A DNA stretch of 64,000 nt from Streptomyces sp. NA04227 (GTDB lineage Bacteria > Actinomycetota > Actinomycetes > Streptomycetales > Streptomycetaceae). The translations under genes were made by a program, and so were the position numbers. The DNA is taken from positions 6,685,001-6,749,000 of the forward strand of contig NZ_CP054918.1 of assembly GCF_013364195.1 (NCBI RefSeq), written 5' to 3'. The notes below the pieces were generated by a model. The model saw nothing but the letters and a program-made list of their open reading frames with translations. It made no database searches and was not told the origin of the DNA. The first letter of the stretch is position 1; the number at the start of each line of letters is the position of its first letter. Shown in pieces: positions 17,676 to 25,471 of the stretch.

Positions 17676-18446
17676 ATGACGTCCAACGCCGCCGACGGCC
17701 GCAACGCCCTGAACGACGACGCCCCGAAGAACGACAATGCCCCGAACGACAACACCCTGAACGACAACGGTCCGAACGACCTCGGCCATCTCGACCAGGC
17801 CGTGATCGACGGGCAGGCCGGGTACTCGAAGCCGTTGCTCAACCTCTACGACCTCATGGTGTACCGAGGCACCGGCCCCCTGCTGTGGCGCTGCCCGTCG
17901 GCGGTCTCCCGGAGCCTGTACGACACCAGTGTGGGCGCGCGCCACATGGACATCGGTGTGGGCAGCGGCTACCTGCTGCACCATGCGCGGTTCCCGGTGC
18001 CCGACCCGCGGATCACCCTGGTCGACCTCAACCCCAACTCCCTGGCCCACACGGCGCACCGGCTCCGCCGCCACGAGGTCACCACGGTCCGCGCGAACGT
18101 ACTGGAACCGCTGCCCGTACCGGAGCACTCGCACGATTCGGTGGGCATGAGCTACCTGCTGCACTGCGTCCCGGGAAACCTCCGGGAGAAGGGCGTCGCC
18201 CTGGCGCACGCCGCGGCCGCGGTCCGCCCCGGCGGAATCGTCTTCGGCACCACGGTCCTTTCGTCCGGCGTGCCGGTGACCTCCGCGGCCCGCCGGGCCA
18301 TGCGGATGCTCAACAAGCGGGGCGCGTTCCACAACGACGGCGACACCCTCGACGATCTCCGCGCCCAACTCGCCCAGCACTTCGACCGCCATGAACTGAC
18401 CGTTCAGGGATGTGTGGGCGTATTCCGGGCGTGGACGGTGGCTTGA
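17676..18446 (+). CDS. Class I SAM-dependent methyltransferase, probable polyketide tailoring
   Basis: The protein has 256 residues and sits 34 nt after the PKS/TE gene behind an AAGGAG ribosome binding site (17666-17671), so it should share its transcript. The SAM-binding motif I is DIGVGSGYLL, followed by an acidic motif II (VDLNPNS) and later class I strands. The first 40 or so residues are a low-complexity Asn/Asp/Pro tract built from related short repeats and are probably disordered. An O- or C-methylation of the polyketide released by the upstream TE is the natural inference. Because the last modules lack reduction, a hydroxypyrone-type or other enolised beta-diketone oxygen is one candidate acceptor, but the sequence does not prove the substrate. 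Confidence 0.85.
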   Translation: MTSNAADGRNALNDDAPKNDNAPNDNTLNDNGPNDLGHLDQAVIDGQAGYSKPLLNLYDLMVYRGTGPLLWRCPSAVSRSLYDTSVGARHMDIGVGSGYLLHHARFPVPDPRITLVDLNPNSLAHTAHRLRRHEVTTVRANVLEPLPVPEHSHDSVGMSYLLHCVPGNLREKGVALAHAAAAVRPGGIVFGTTVLSSGVPVTSAARRAMRMLNKRGAFHNDGDTLDDLRAQLAQHFDRHELTVQGCVGVFRAWTVA

Positions 18447-18548
18447 ACCGTCTGTCCCCGAAGATCGCGGCTGGTCCATTTATCAAACGTTGAGCAGGTG
18501 AGTGGATAGTCTTCCTGGGGCCAGTGGTGGCATGCCGAGGGGGACACC

Positions 18549-19544
18549 ATGTGGGGTGACGTAGTTTTCGACAGCGAGGACTACCCTGCCGACGACAGGT
18601 TCGAAGCCTGGAGACAAAGGGGAGTTGTCGCCAGGCACGAGGGCTCACTCGAGATCTTGAGCGACCGGGATGATCGGTTCTCGTGGCGCCAGCGCAGAGG
18701 AGACCTGGGTCCCGCGGGTTATTGGGCGGCGCGGGGCACGCCCTGGGGCTATCACAGAACGCCACGTCACGTGCGGGAGAACGGTGCGGAGCACTTTCAT
18801 GTCGGACTTCTGACGAGAGGATCGTTGAACGTCGTCTGGCATGGGAAGGTCGACGAGGAAATCACGGTCAAGGATGGGGAGTTGTTCATTGACAGCAGTG
18901 CACGCTCGGTCAGTGCTTTCGTGGACACGAATGCGCCGGAGTGCAATCTGTCCGTGGTGAAGGTGCCCCGAGATCTGATGGCGCTGCCGCCCTCCCGCCT
19001 TGACCGCGCAAGTGAGCTGAATCTGTCGGTCCACAGCGTGTACAGCGGGCTGCTGGCCCAGCTCCTCGAACAGTTGGACAACGGCGCTTCCTCGTACCGG
19101 AATGCGGACGGGCCGAGACTCAGCCAGATCGCCGTGGATCTGCTCACCGCCCACGTCGCCCATGTCGCCGATGCCGAAGAGGTTCTTCCCGCGGAAACCC
19201 GGCAGCGGGAACTCCTGGTGCGCTGCAAGGTTTTCATCGAGCAGCACTTACGGGACCCCTTACTCACACCGTCGGCTGTCGCCAAATCCCAGCACATTTC
19301 CCTGCGTTACCTGTACCTGATCTTCCGGCAGGACGAAATGACCGTCGCCGCCTGGATTCGCCGAAGGCGTCTGGAAGGCGCGCGTCGCGAACTCTCCGAC
19401 CCGGCAATGAACTCACTGCGCATTCACGAGATCGCCGGGCGCTGGTGCTTCTCCGGCCCCTCGGACTTCACCCGTGCCTTCAAGTCCGCATTCGGAACCA
19501 ACCCCGCCGAGTTCCGTCAACTCCGGCAGGGACATCGGCATTAG
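18549..19544 (+). CDS. AraC/XylS-family transcriptional regulator
   Basis: The protein has 331 residues. The C-terminal 100 or so carry two helix-turn-helix motifs of the AraC family, the second followed by the FSGPSDFTRAFKSAFGTNP signature. The N-terminal two thirds resemble the cupin-like ligand-binding half of the FeaR-type subgroup. The ATG at 18549 is preceded by a strong GAGGGGG. It is co-directional with the PKS genes 102 nt downstream of the methyltransferase and could control that cluster. Position is the only evidence for a target. Confidence 0.9.
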   Translation: MWGDVVFDSEDYPADDRFEAWRQRGVVARHEGSLEILSDRDDRFSWRQRRGDLGPAGYWAARGTPWGYHRTPRHVRENGAEHFHVGLLTRGSLNVVWHGKVDEEITVKDGELFIDSSARSVSAFVDTNAPECNLSVVKVPRDLMALPPSRLDRASELNLSVHSVYSGLLAQLLEQLDNGASSYRNADGPRLSQIAVDLLTAHVAHVADAEEVLPAETRQRELLVRCKVFIEQHLRDPLLTPSAVAKSQHISLRYLYLIFRQDEMTVAAWIRRRRLEGARRELSDPAMNSLRIHEIAGRWCFSGPSDFTRAFKSAFGTNPAEFRQLRQGHRH

Positions 19545-19620
19545 CCGAGCGGGGCTGCGCGTACGGCCCGTGAGGGGCACAGCCACCGCGCACCCGCGTA
19601 CCACCCTGGTTGTACGCTGG

Positions 19621-19635
19621 CCCAGCTCAACTGGG
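19621..19635. promoter_or_regulatory. Inverted repeat CCCAG-N5-CTGGG upstream of the kinase gene
   Basis: A perfect 5-bp-arm inverted repeat lies 25 nt before the GTG of the kinase gene and just ahead of its AGGGGG ribosome binding site (19645-19650). It could be an operator or a leader hairpin; function is not shown. Confidence 0.35.
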
Positions 19636-19659
19636 GCGTGGCGACAGGGGGAACGCGAC

Positions 19660-21387
19660 GTGGAACCGCTGCTGGCGGGCGATCCGGAGACGATCGGGGC
19701 GTACCGGCTTGTCGGGCGGCTCGGCAGTGGCGGCATGGGGGAGGTCTTCCTCGGCCGTGCGGCGGACGGGGGCCTCGCCGCGGTGAAGGCGGCGCGTTCC
19801 GAGTACGCCCAGGACGCGGAGTTCCGGCGCCGGTTCGCCCGCGAGGTCGAGGCCGCGCGGAGGGTCGACGGGCGCTTCACGGCGGCCGTTCTCGACGCCG
19901 ACCCGGCGGCCGTACGCCCCTGGTTCGCCACCGAGTACATCCCCGGTGTCTCCGTCACCGAGGCGGTCGCGGCCGGCGGGCCGCTGCCGGAGGAGCCGCT
20001 GCGGGCGCTGATCGCGGGGGCCGCCGCCGCCCTTGAGGCGATCCACCGCACCGGGCTCACGCACCGGGATCTCAAGCCGTCGAACGTCCTGCTGGCCGCG
20101 GACGGCCCGCGCATCATCGACTTCGGGATCGCCCGCTCCGCCGACCACACCCAGCTCACGCGTACGGGCATGGCCCCCGGAACGCCCGGATTCATGGCGC
20201 CGGAGCAGCTGCGCGGTGAGGGGATCGGACCCGCCACGGACGTGTACGCCCTCGGCGCGCTGCTGGTGTTCGCGGCGACGGGGGAGGGGCCGTTCGGGCA
20301 CGGTGACACGCTGACGCTGATGTACCGCACGCTGGAGGAGGAACCCCGCCTCGACGGGGTTCCCGACGCGCTGCGACCGATGCTCGCGCGCTGCCTGGCC
20401 AAGGACCCCGGGGCACGGCCGAGCGTGGCCTCGCTGCGGGCGGAGTTCTCGGTGGCGGCGACACTGCCGGGCGGGCAGTGGCTGCCCGCCGAGATCGGCA
20501 CGATGGTGGTCCGGCGCCAGGAGGACAGCGCCGGGGCCCGCGCGCCCCACGACACCCCGCCGCCACCTCCCCTGCCCCCGTCCGCGCCCGCGTCCCCGCT
20601 GTCGTCCGCTCCCACGTCCGCGGCCGTCGCACCCCCGACCCCTTCAGGATTTCCTCCCGGCGCCCCCTTCGGACAGCTGCCCGGGCAGCCGCCCACCGCC
20701 GCTGAACGGGGGCGGCTCTCGCGTCGAGGGCTGTTCGCGGCGGCCGGTGCCCTGGTCGCCACGGCGGCGGTCGGCGGTTCGATCGCGGTGATCGCGACGC
20801 GTGACGACGGGGACGGGGGCGACAAGGACCGGGCCGCCGAGAAGCCGGGCGGCGAGGGTCAAGGCGGGGACCCGGACCAGACAGGTACGCCGGACGAGGC
20901 ACCCGCCGCCGATGGTTCCGCGCAAGGGGAAGCCATCGGCGACTTCGCGACCGAACCGTTGCCCGAGATCACGGCGGGCCATGCGTTCGGCACCCAGCCC
21001 ACGGTCGCCACGGCGTCCGGGCCGCCGCCGAAGGAGATCACGGCGCTGGCACTCACCCCGGGGGAGGGCGAACCGCTCGCCGCGGGCGACAGCGGCCAGT
21101 GTCACTTCACGATGCAGGTCTGGGGCGAGAGCAAGGTCGTGGACAACTCGTGGAAGAACGGCGGCTCACCGGCGCTGCTCACGATCGGGACCGGCGAGGT
21201 CATCCCGGGCTGGGACAAGGTCCTTGTGGGTCGGAAGAAGGGGAGCCGGACGCTGTTCGCGGTGCCGCCGAAGTGGGCGTACGGCGACCAGGACGTGGGC
21301 AACGGCGTCAAGCCCGGCTCCACCCTGGTCTTCGTGGTGGATGTGATGGGCATCGGGATGCCGAGCGGCGGTACGGCGACCCCGTAG
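19660..21387 (+). CDS. Membrane Ser/Thr protein kinase with extracellular FKBP-type peptidyl-prolyl isomerase domain
   Basis: The protein has 575 residues. GTG 19660 is chosen because AGGGGG precedes it by 9 nt and the kinase fold starts immediately; the frame is open further upstream but overlaps the AraC gene. The Hanks-type kinase (about 14-270) has GSGGMGEVFLG, VKAA, HRDLKPSN (His135-Asn142), DFG and APE motifs. A Pro-rich juxtamembrane segment leads to one membrane helix (about 358-380, preceded by RLSRRG). Outside, after an acidic/Gly linker, the last 110 or so residues match FKBP isomerases: EVIPGWD, VPPKWAYGD and LVFVVDV keep the Val-Ile, Trp, Tyr and Phe pocket positions of FKBP12. 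Most actinobacterial kinases carry PASTA, beta-propeller or no sensor here. The FKBP part may be a sensor or may fold exported partners. Confidence 0.92.
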   Translation: MEPLLAGDPETIGAYRLVGRLGSGGMGEVFLGRAADGGLAAVKAARSEYAQDAEFRRRFAREVEAARRVDGRFTAAVLDADPAAVRPWFATEYIPGVSVTEAVAAGGPLPEEPLRALIAGAAAALEAIHRTGLTHRDLKPSNVLLAADGPRIIDFGIARSADHTQLTRTGMAPGTPGFMAPEQLRGEGIGPATDVYALGALLVFAATGEGPFGHGDTLTLMYRTLEEEPRLDGVPDALRPMLARCLAKDPGARPSVASLRAEFSVAATLPGGQWLPAEIGTMVVRRQEDSAGARAPHDTPPPPPLPPSAPASPLSSAPTSAAVAPPTPSGFPPGAPFGQLPGQPPTAAERGRLSRRGLFAAAGALVATAAVGGSIAVIATRDDGDGGDKDRAAEKPGGEGQGGDPDQTGTPDEAPAADGSAQGEAIGDFATEPLPEITAGHAFGTQPTVATASGPPPKEITALALTPGEGEPLAAGDSGQCHFTMQVWGESKVVDNSWKNGGSPALLTIGTGEVIPGWDKVLVGRKKGSRTLFAVPPKWAYGDQDVGNGVKPGSTLVFVVDVMGIGMPSGGTATP

Positions 21388-21390
21388 CGC

Positions 21391-21420
21391 TCCCGCGAAC
21401 TCTCGCGAACTCCCGCGAAC
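21391..21420. repeat. 10-bp tandem repeat (TCYCGCGAAC x3) between convergent genes
   Basis: Three head-to-tail copies lie in the 70-bp gap between the kinase gene and the convergent GH15 gene. No stem typical of a terminator is built by the repeats alone. Confidence 0.85.
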
Positions 21421-21457
21421 TTCCGGGCGGACCAGCGGCCTTGCGACGGACGGACGT

Positions 21458-23287
21458 TCACGTTGCCGGGCTGCGGTCCCCACTGCGCGAGCCGTGCAGC
21501 GCGAACGCCGTGTTGACCAGGGCGACATGGCTGAACGCCTGCGGGAAGTTGCCCAGTTGGCGTTCGTGGACCGGGTCCCACTCCTCGGCGAGCAGGCCCA
21601 CGTCGTTCTGGACGTCGAGCACGCGGCGGAAGACCTCCGTCGCCTCCTCGCGGTGACCGGCCATGGCCAGGCTGTCGGCGAACCAGAGGGTGCAGGCGAG
21701 GAAGGCGCCCTCGCCGCCGGTCATGCCGTCGACGGCGTGCACCGCGTCGCCGTTGGAGGAGTAGCGGCGCAGAAAGCCGTGCTCGTCCAGGCTGCGAACG
21801 GCACTCAGGGTGCCGAGGATCCGGCTGTCCTGGGCGGGCAGGAACCCCAGGCGGGGGATGAGCAGGGCCGAGGCGTCCACCTGGTGCGAGCCGTAGTACT
21901 GGACGAAGGAGCCCCGATCGGCGTCCCAGCCGCGGGCGCAGACCTCCCGGTGGATGTCCTGGCGCAGCGCCCACCAGCGCCGGGCGGAGCCGCGCATGCC
22001 CGCCACTCGGGCCATCCGCAGGGCGCGGTCGGCCGCGACCCACGCCATGATCCGTGAGTGGACGAAGTGGCGTGGCGGGCCGCGTACTTCCCACAGTCCC
22101 GCGTCCGGCTCGTGCCAGTGCTGCTCCAGATGCGTCATGAGATCCCCCATCAGATGCCAGGTGGGGGCGTCGATCGGCACGCCGGACCGCAGCGCCGAGT
22201 ACAGGGCGTTCAACACCTCGCCGTACACGTCGAGTTGGAGCTGTTCGGCGGCGGCGTTGCCGACCCGTACCGGGAGCGAGCTTTCGTATCCGGTCAGCCA
22301 GGGCGCCAGGGACTCGTCCACGCGCCGCTGCCCGAGGACGCCGTACAAGGGCTGCAGATCGCCCGGGTCACCGGCGGCCGCCCGTAGCAACCACCGCGTC
22401 CAGGCGAGGGCTTCCTCGCGATAGCCGCTGCGCATCAGGCAGGAGAGGGTGAGGGTGGCGTCCCGGATCCAGCAGAAGCGGTAGTCCCAGTTGCGTTGCC
22501 CGCCGGGCCACTCGGGCAGGGAGGTGGTGACGGCCGCCACGATGCCGCCGCTCGGGGCGTAGGTCAGGGCCTTGAGGGTGATGAGGGAGCGTACGACGGC
22601 CTCGCGACCGGGTCCCTGGTAGCGGCACTTCGCGGCCCAGGAGCGCCAGAAGTCGAGGGTGCTCTCCAACTGGTCGGAGTCGTCCGCCTGTTGCGGGCCT
22701 TCGGTCGCGGGGGTGGCCGTGAGGTGTGAGGGGATCCAGTCCAGGACGAACGTCCGTTGGTCCCCGCGGCGCATGGTGAAGTCGAGTGAGGTGCCGGTCC
22801 GTTCGACCGTGATGTCGACACCGGCCGAGCAGGAGAGCACCACGGAGTCCGGGCCCGCCACGGCGGCCGCGGCACGGCTGTTGACGCGTCTGTTCCACGG
22901 GACGATACGGCCGTTGTCGAATCGCAGTACCAATTCCCCGTGCATGGCCACACTTCCGGAAAGGCCACGGACGATGCGTACCACCCGTGGATAGTCACGC
23001 ACGCGCAGCGGCATGAAGTCCGTTACCAGAACGGCCCCGCCGACCGTCTCCCACACGGAATCCAGAACGAGCGTGTCACCGCGATACGAACGGCGATTGC
23101 AGTGGCCTTTCACGCCTGCCGGGGCCAGGCGCCAGAATCCGTGGCGGGCGTCCCCGAGCAGCGCCGCGAAGCACGCGGGGGAATCGAATCGTGGCACGCA
23201 CATCCAGTCGATGGCGCCGTCCCTGCCAACCAGGGCGGCCGTCTCAAGATCCCCAATCAGGGCATAATCTTCAATTTGCCCAGCCAT
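21458..23287 (-). CDS. Glycoside hydrolase family 15 protein (glucoamylase/trehalase-like)
   Basis: The protein has 609 residues, a normal length for the cytoplasmic bacterial GH15 group. The N-terminal beta-sandwich domain begins with IEDYALIGDLETAALVGRDG, typical of this group. The (alpha/alpha)6 barrel carries QLDVYGEVLNALY and, near the C-terminus, AEEWDPVHERQLGNFPQAFSH, which hold the two catalytic Glu positions of the family. Mycobacterial relatives are trehalases and others are annotated glucoamylases; sequence alone does not decide. The ATG is fixed by an in-frame TAG four codons upstream. No clear ribosome binding site is visible, so a leaderless message is possible. It is transcribed toward the kinase gene and has no partner gene. 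Confidence 0.9.
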   Translation of the reverse strand: MAGQIEDYALIGDLETAALVGRDGAIDWMCVPRFDSPACFAALLGDARHGFWRLAPAGVKGHCNRRSYRGDTLVLDSVWETVGGAVLVTDFMPLRVRDYPRVVRIVRGLSGSVAMHGELVLRFDNGRIVPWNRRVNSRAAAAVAGPDSVVLSCSAGVDITVERTGTSLDFTMRRGDQRTFVLDWIPSHLTATPATEGPQQADDSDQLESTLDFWRSWAAKCRYQGPGREAVVRSLITLKALTYAPSGGIVAAVTTSLPEWPGGQRNWDYRFCWIRDATLTLSCLMRSGYREEALAWTRWLLRAAAGDPGDLQPLYGVLGQRRVDESLAPWLTGYESSLPVRVGNAAAEQLQLDVYGEVLNALYSALRSGVPIDAPTWHLMGDLMTHLEQHWHEPDAGLWEVRGPPRHFVHSRIMAWVAADRALRMARVAGMRGSARRWWALRQDIHREVCARGWDADRGSFVQYYGSHQVDASALLIPRLGFLPAQDSRILGTLSAVRSLDEHGFLRRYSSNGDAVHAVDGMTGGEGAFLACTLWFADSLAMAGHREEATEVFRRVLDVQNDVGLLAEEWDPVHERQLGNFPQAFSHVALVNTAFALHGSRSGDRSPAT

Positions 23288-23464
23288 GTGGAAATTCTAG
23301 CCAGTCGCGCAAGCCCTGGATATGGCCGATCCTCCGTCGGTGAGTGCGGACGGGGTCTTGGGAGCGGGGTGCAAGGCGCGCTTGACCGGCGGGTTTGCGT
23401 CGCCGCATCATGAAGACGTTGTGCCTGTCCAAGGGAATCGAATGGGTTCCCGGAGGCGATCGCC

Positions 23465-24256
23465 TTGATCATTCATCCGCTGCGCCGGGCCACCGACAGG
23501 CCCGCACCCGTTGTCGCCGCACGGCCGACCGTGAGCCTGGTGATTCCGGTCCGCGACGAGAGTCCCGGGCTCGACCAGCTCCTTCGTGAAGTGCCCGGCT
23601 GTGTGGGGGAGATCGTCCTCGTGTACCACGGTCCGGGCCCGCACCCCGCTTCCCCCGCCCCGTCGTCGGCCGCCGCCCCGCGTATCCGCCGGATCTGCCC
23701 GGGAGTCGGCAGCGGGGGAGAGGCGGGGGAGATCATTCACGAGGGACTGCGGGTGGCCGTGGGCGAATTCGTGGTGCTCATCGACGCGGACGGCAGTATG
23801 CGCCCGGGGGAAATCCCGCATTATGTGCACTACCTGGAAAGCGGTTACGACTTCGTGAAGGGCTCGCGTTTCATCGCGGGCGGCGACAGTCCCGGTTATC
23901 CGCTCGCGCGACGTGCCGGTCACCGCGCGCTGCTGAGTGTGGCGCGGTTGCTCTACGGTCAGCGTCTGACGGATATCTGGTACGGATTCTGCGCGTTCCG
24001 GCGCGATTTCCTGCGGCTGCTTCCGCTGCGCCCGGACGGAGTGGAACCGGGTGCCTGGATGGTGGTGCACGCCCTGCATTACGGTCTGCGTATCGCCGAG
24101 GTGCCCAGCGTGGAACTGCCGCGCCGATTCGACACCTACCGGCTGCGCACGCTCCATGACGGCTGGCGAATTCTGTGGGTTCTGCTGGCGGAACGGCCGC
24201 GCAATGGACTGGCGCGAGCCGTCCGGACGCACCGTCGGCGCCGAGCCGAGACATAA
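23465..24256 (+). CDS. GT2 glycosyltransferase, polyprenyl-phosphate-sugar synthase-like
   Basis: The protein has 263 residues. TTG 23465 is chosen because GGAGG at 23454-23458 sits 6 nt upstream and no ATG in frame fits. The GT-A fold starts at PTVSLVIPVRDE; the metal/nucleotide motif is LIDADGS, followed by KGSRFIAGGDS and a DIWYGFCAFRRD segment typical of DPM1-like enzymes that transfer a sugar from NDP to polyprenyl phosphate. No membrane helices are seen, so it would act at the inner membrane face. It opens the surface-glycan region but is separated from the following genes by about 490 bp. Confidence 0.85.
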   Translation: MIIHPLRRATDRPAPVVAARPTVSLVIPVRDESPGLDQLLREVPGCVGEIVLVYHGPGPHPASPAPSSAAAPRIRRICPGVGSGGEAGEIIHEGLRVAVGEFVVLIDADGSMRPGEIPHYVHYLESGYDFVKGSRFIAGGDSPGYPLARRAGHRALLSVARLLYGQRLTDIWYGFCAFRRDFLRLLPLRPDGVEPGAWMVVHALHYGLRIAEVPSVELPRRFDTYRLRTLHDGWRILWVLLAERPRNGLARAVRTHRRRRAET

Positions 24257-24744
24257 CGGCGATTCTTAAAAATCGTCATATTCAGCCTGAAACGGTTGAC
24301 ATGCTTCTCCGGGCGCGCACAGCATGGGTGAGAAGACAAGTCGCCTCACACGTGCTTTTCCGTATCCGTGGCGACAACTCGTTGGGAAGAGATCTCCGTG
24401 TTCTCGGTCCAGACCATCACTTACTCGGGACCGCCCGGGGCACACCCTCTGCGGCGGTCGACCGACTGGCCCGCGCGGCATACGCGCGGCGGTGGCCGGG
24501 ACCACGACGCGGCGAGGGACCACGCTCCGGCACGGCGCCAGTCCGACCGTGTGCGCCGGGCTCCCTGCGCCTACCGGCCGCTCGTCCCGCGGGTCCGCGT
24601 CGCGCCCCGTCGCCGCCGTGCGCGGGCCCGCGTCGCACGCTCCGGCACCGCACGCCGCGACGACTCCGGCCCATCGGCCCCAGGCGACGGCTCACCCGCA
24701 CACAGGACCCTCCTCGGCCCTGACCCGGCGGGGGGCGAGGACGG
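24257..24744 (+). promoter_or_regulatory. 488-bp leader region with a candidate promoter (24296-24325) before the glycan operon
   Basis: TTGACA (24296-24301) and CAGCAT (24320-24325) are 18 bp apart and form the best sigma-70/HrdB-like promoter seen in the region. A small inverted repeat CGATT-N6-AATCG (24260-24275) lies just after the upstream stop codon and about 20 bp before the -35. The first 100 bp are clearly AT-richer than the surroundings, as is usual for promoter DNA. The rest is either a long leader or a short gene (see 24368-24748). Confidence 0.45.
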
Positions 24745-24748
24745 ATGA
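24368..24748 (+). CDS. Possible 126-residue protein, unknown function (doubtful)
   Basis: GTG 24368 opens a frame that ends in TGA overlapping the ATG of the next gene by 4 nt, the same coupling seen throughout this operon, and third positions stay G/C-rich over much of its length. Against it: the product is very Arg/Pro-rich after residue 30, as expected from non-coding GC-rich DNA read in frame, and no domain is recognisable. A competing frame (24324-24917) overlaps it and the next gene. Confidence 0.3.
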   Translation: MATTRWEEISVFSVQTITYSGPPGAHPLRRSTDWPARHTRGGGRDHDAARDHAPARRQSDRVRRAPCAYRPLVPRVRVAPRRRRARARVARSGTARRDDSGPSAPGDGSPAHRTLLGPDPAGGEDG

Positions 24749-25467
24749 CCTCCGTGCTGACGCGCCCGCCCGTCGACCTGGAAGTGATCTTCCCGGCGTT
24801 CAACGAGGAGCACCGCCTGCCGAGCACCGTCTCCACCGCGGTCGATCATCTCGCCCGGTGCCCCTGGTCGTCCGCCGTGGTGGTGGTCGACAACGACAGC
24901 GGCGACCGCACCCATGACGTACTCGACGGCTATGGCGCGGCCGGGGTCGAGGTCTACGCGATCGGCTGCAGCGACCACGGCAAGGGCGCCGCGGTACGCC
25001 GCGGCATGGCCACCTCCTCGGCCCGCTTCGTCGGCTTCGCCGACGCGGACAACGCCACCCCCTTCGACACCGTCGACCAGGTCATGCCGCTGCTGCGGCA
25101 GGGCCACGCCGCGGTGATCGCCTCCCGGCGCGCGGACGGAGCGAGCTACGAGATCGAGCAGTCCGCGCTGCGCCGCTGCGGCGGCTGGATGTTCCGGGCG
25201 CTCGCACGGCTGACCGTGCCGGACATCGCCGACACCCAGTGCGGTTTCAAGTTCTTCGACGGCCCGCTCGTGCGTGAGGTGATCGACGACTGCCGCATCG
25301 ACGGCTTCGCCTTCGACGTGGAGATCCTCGCCCGCCTCGCGCGCCGTGGCCACCGGGCCACCGAGGTCCCCGTGGCCTGGTCCGACGTACCGGGGTCGAC
25401 GTTCTCCGCACGACGGGACGGCCTGCGCTCGATGGCCGACCTGATCCGGATCTCTCTTGCCAGGTGA
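24745..25467 (+). CDS. GT2 glycosyltransferase, dolichyl-phosphate-glucose synthase-like
   Basis: The protein has 240 residues. It starts with the GT-A strand VDLEVIFPAFNEE, has VVVVDNDSGD, the HGKGAAVRRGM motif that defines ALG5-like enzymes, and FADADNATP as the DxD-type metal site. DTQCGFKFFD and the terminal RRDGLRSMADL also fit. It probably charges a polyprenyl phosphate with a sugar, giving the donor for the GT39-type enzyme encoded at 31243-32883. The next gene begins 4 nt after its stop codon. Confidence 0.9.
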   Translation: MTSVLTRPPVDLEVIFPAFNEEHRLPSTVSTAVDHLARCPWSSAVVVVDNDSGDRTHDVLDGYGAAGVEVYAIGCSDHGKGAAVRRGMATSSARFVGFADADNATPFDTVDQVMPLLRQGHAAVIASRRADGASYEIEQSALRRCGGWMFRALARLTVPDIADTQCGFKFFDGPLVREVIDDCRIDGFAFDVEILARLARRGHRATEVPVAWSDVPGSTFSARRDGLRSMADLIRISLAR

Positions 25468-25471
25468 CACC

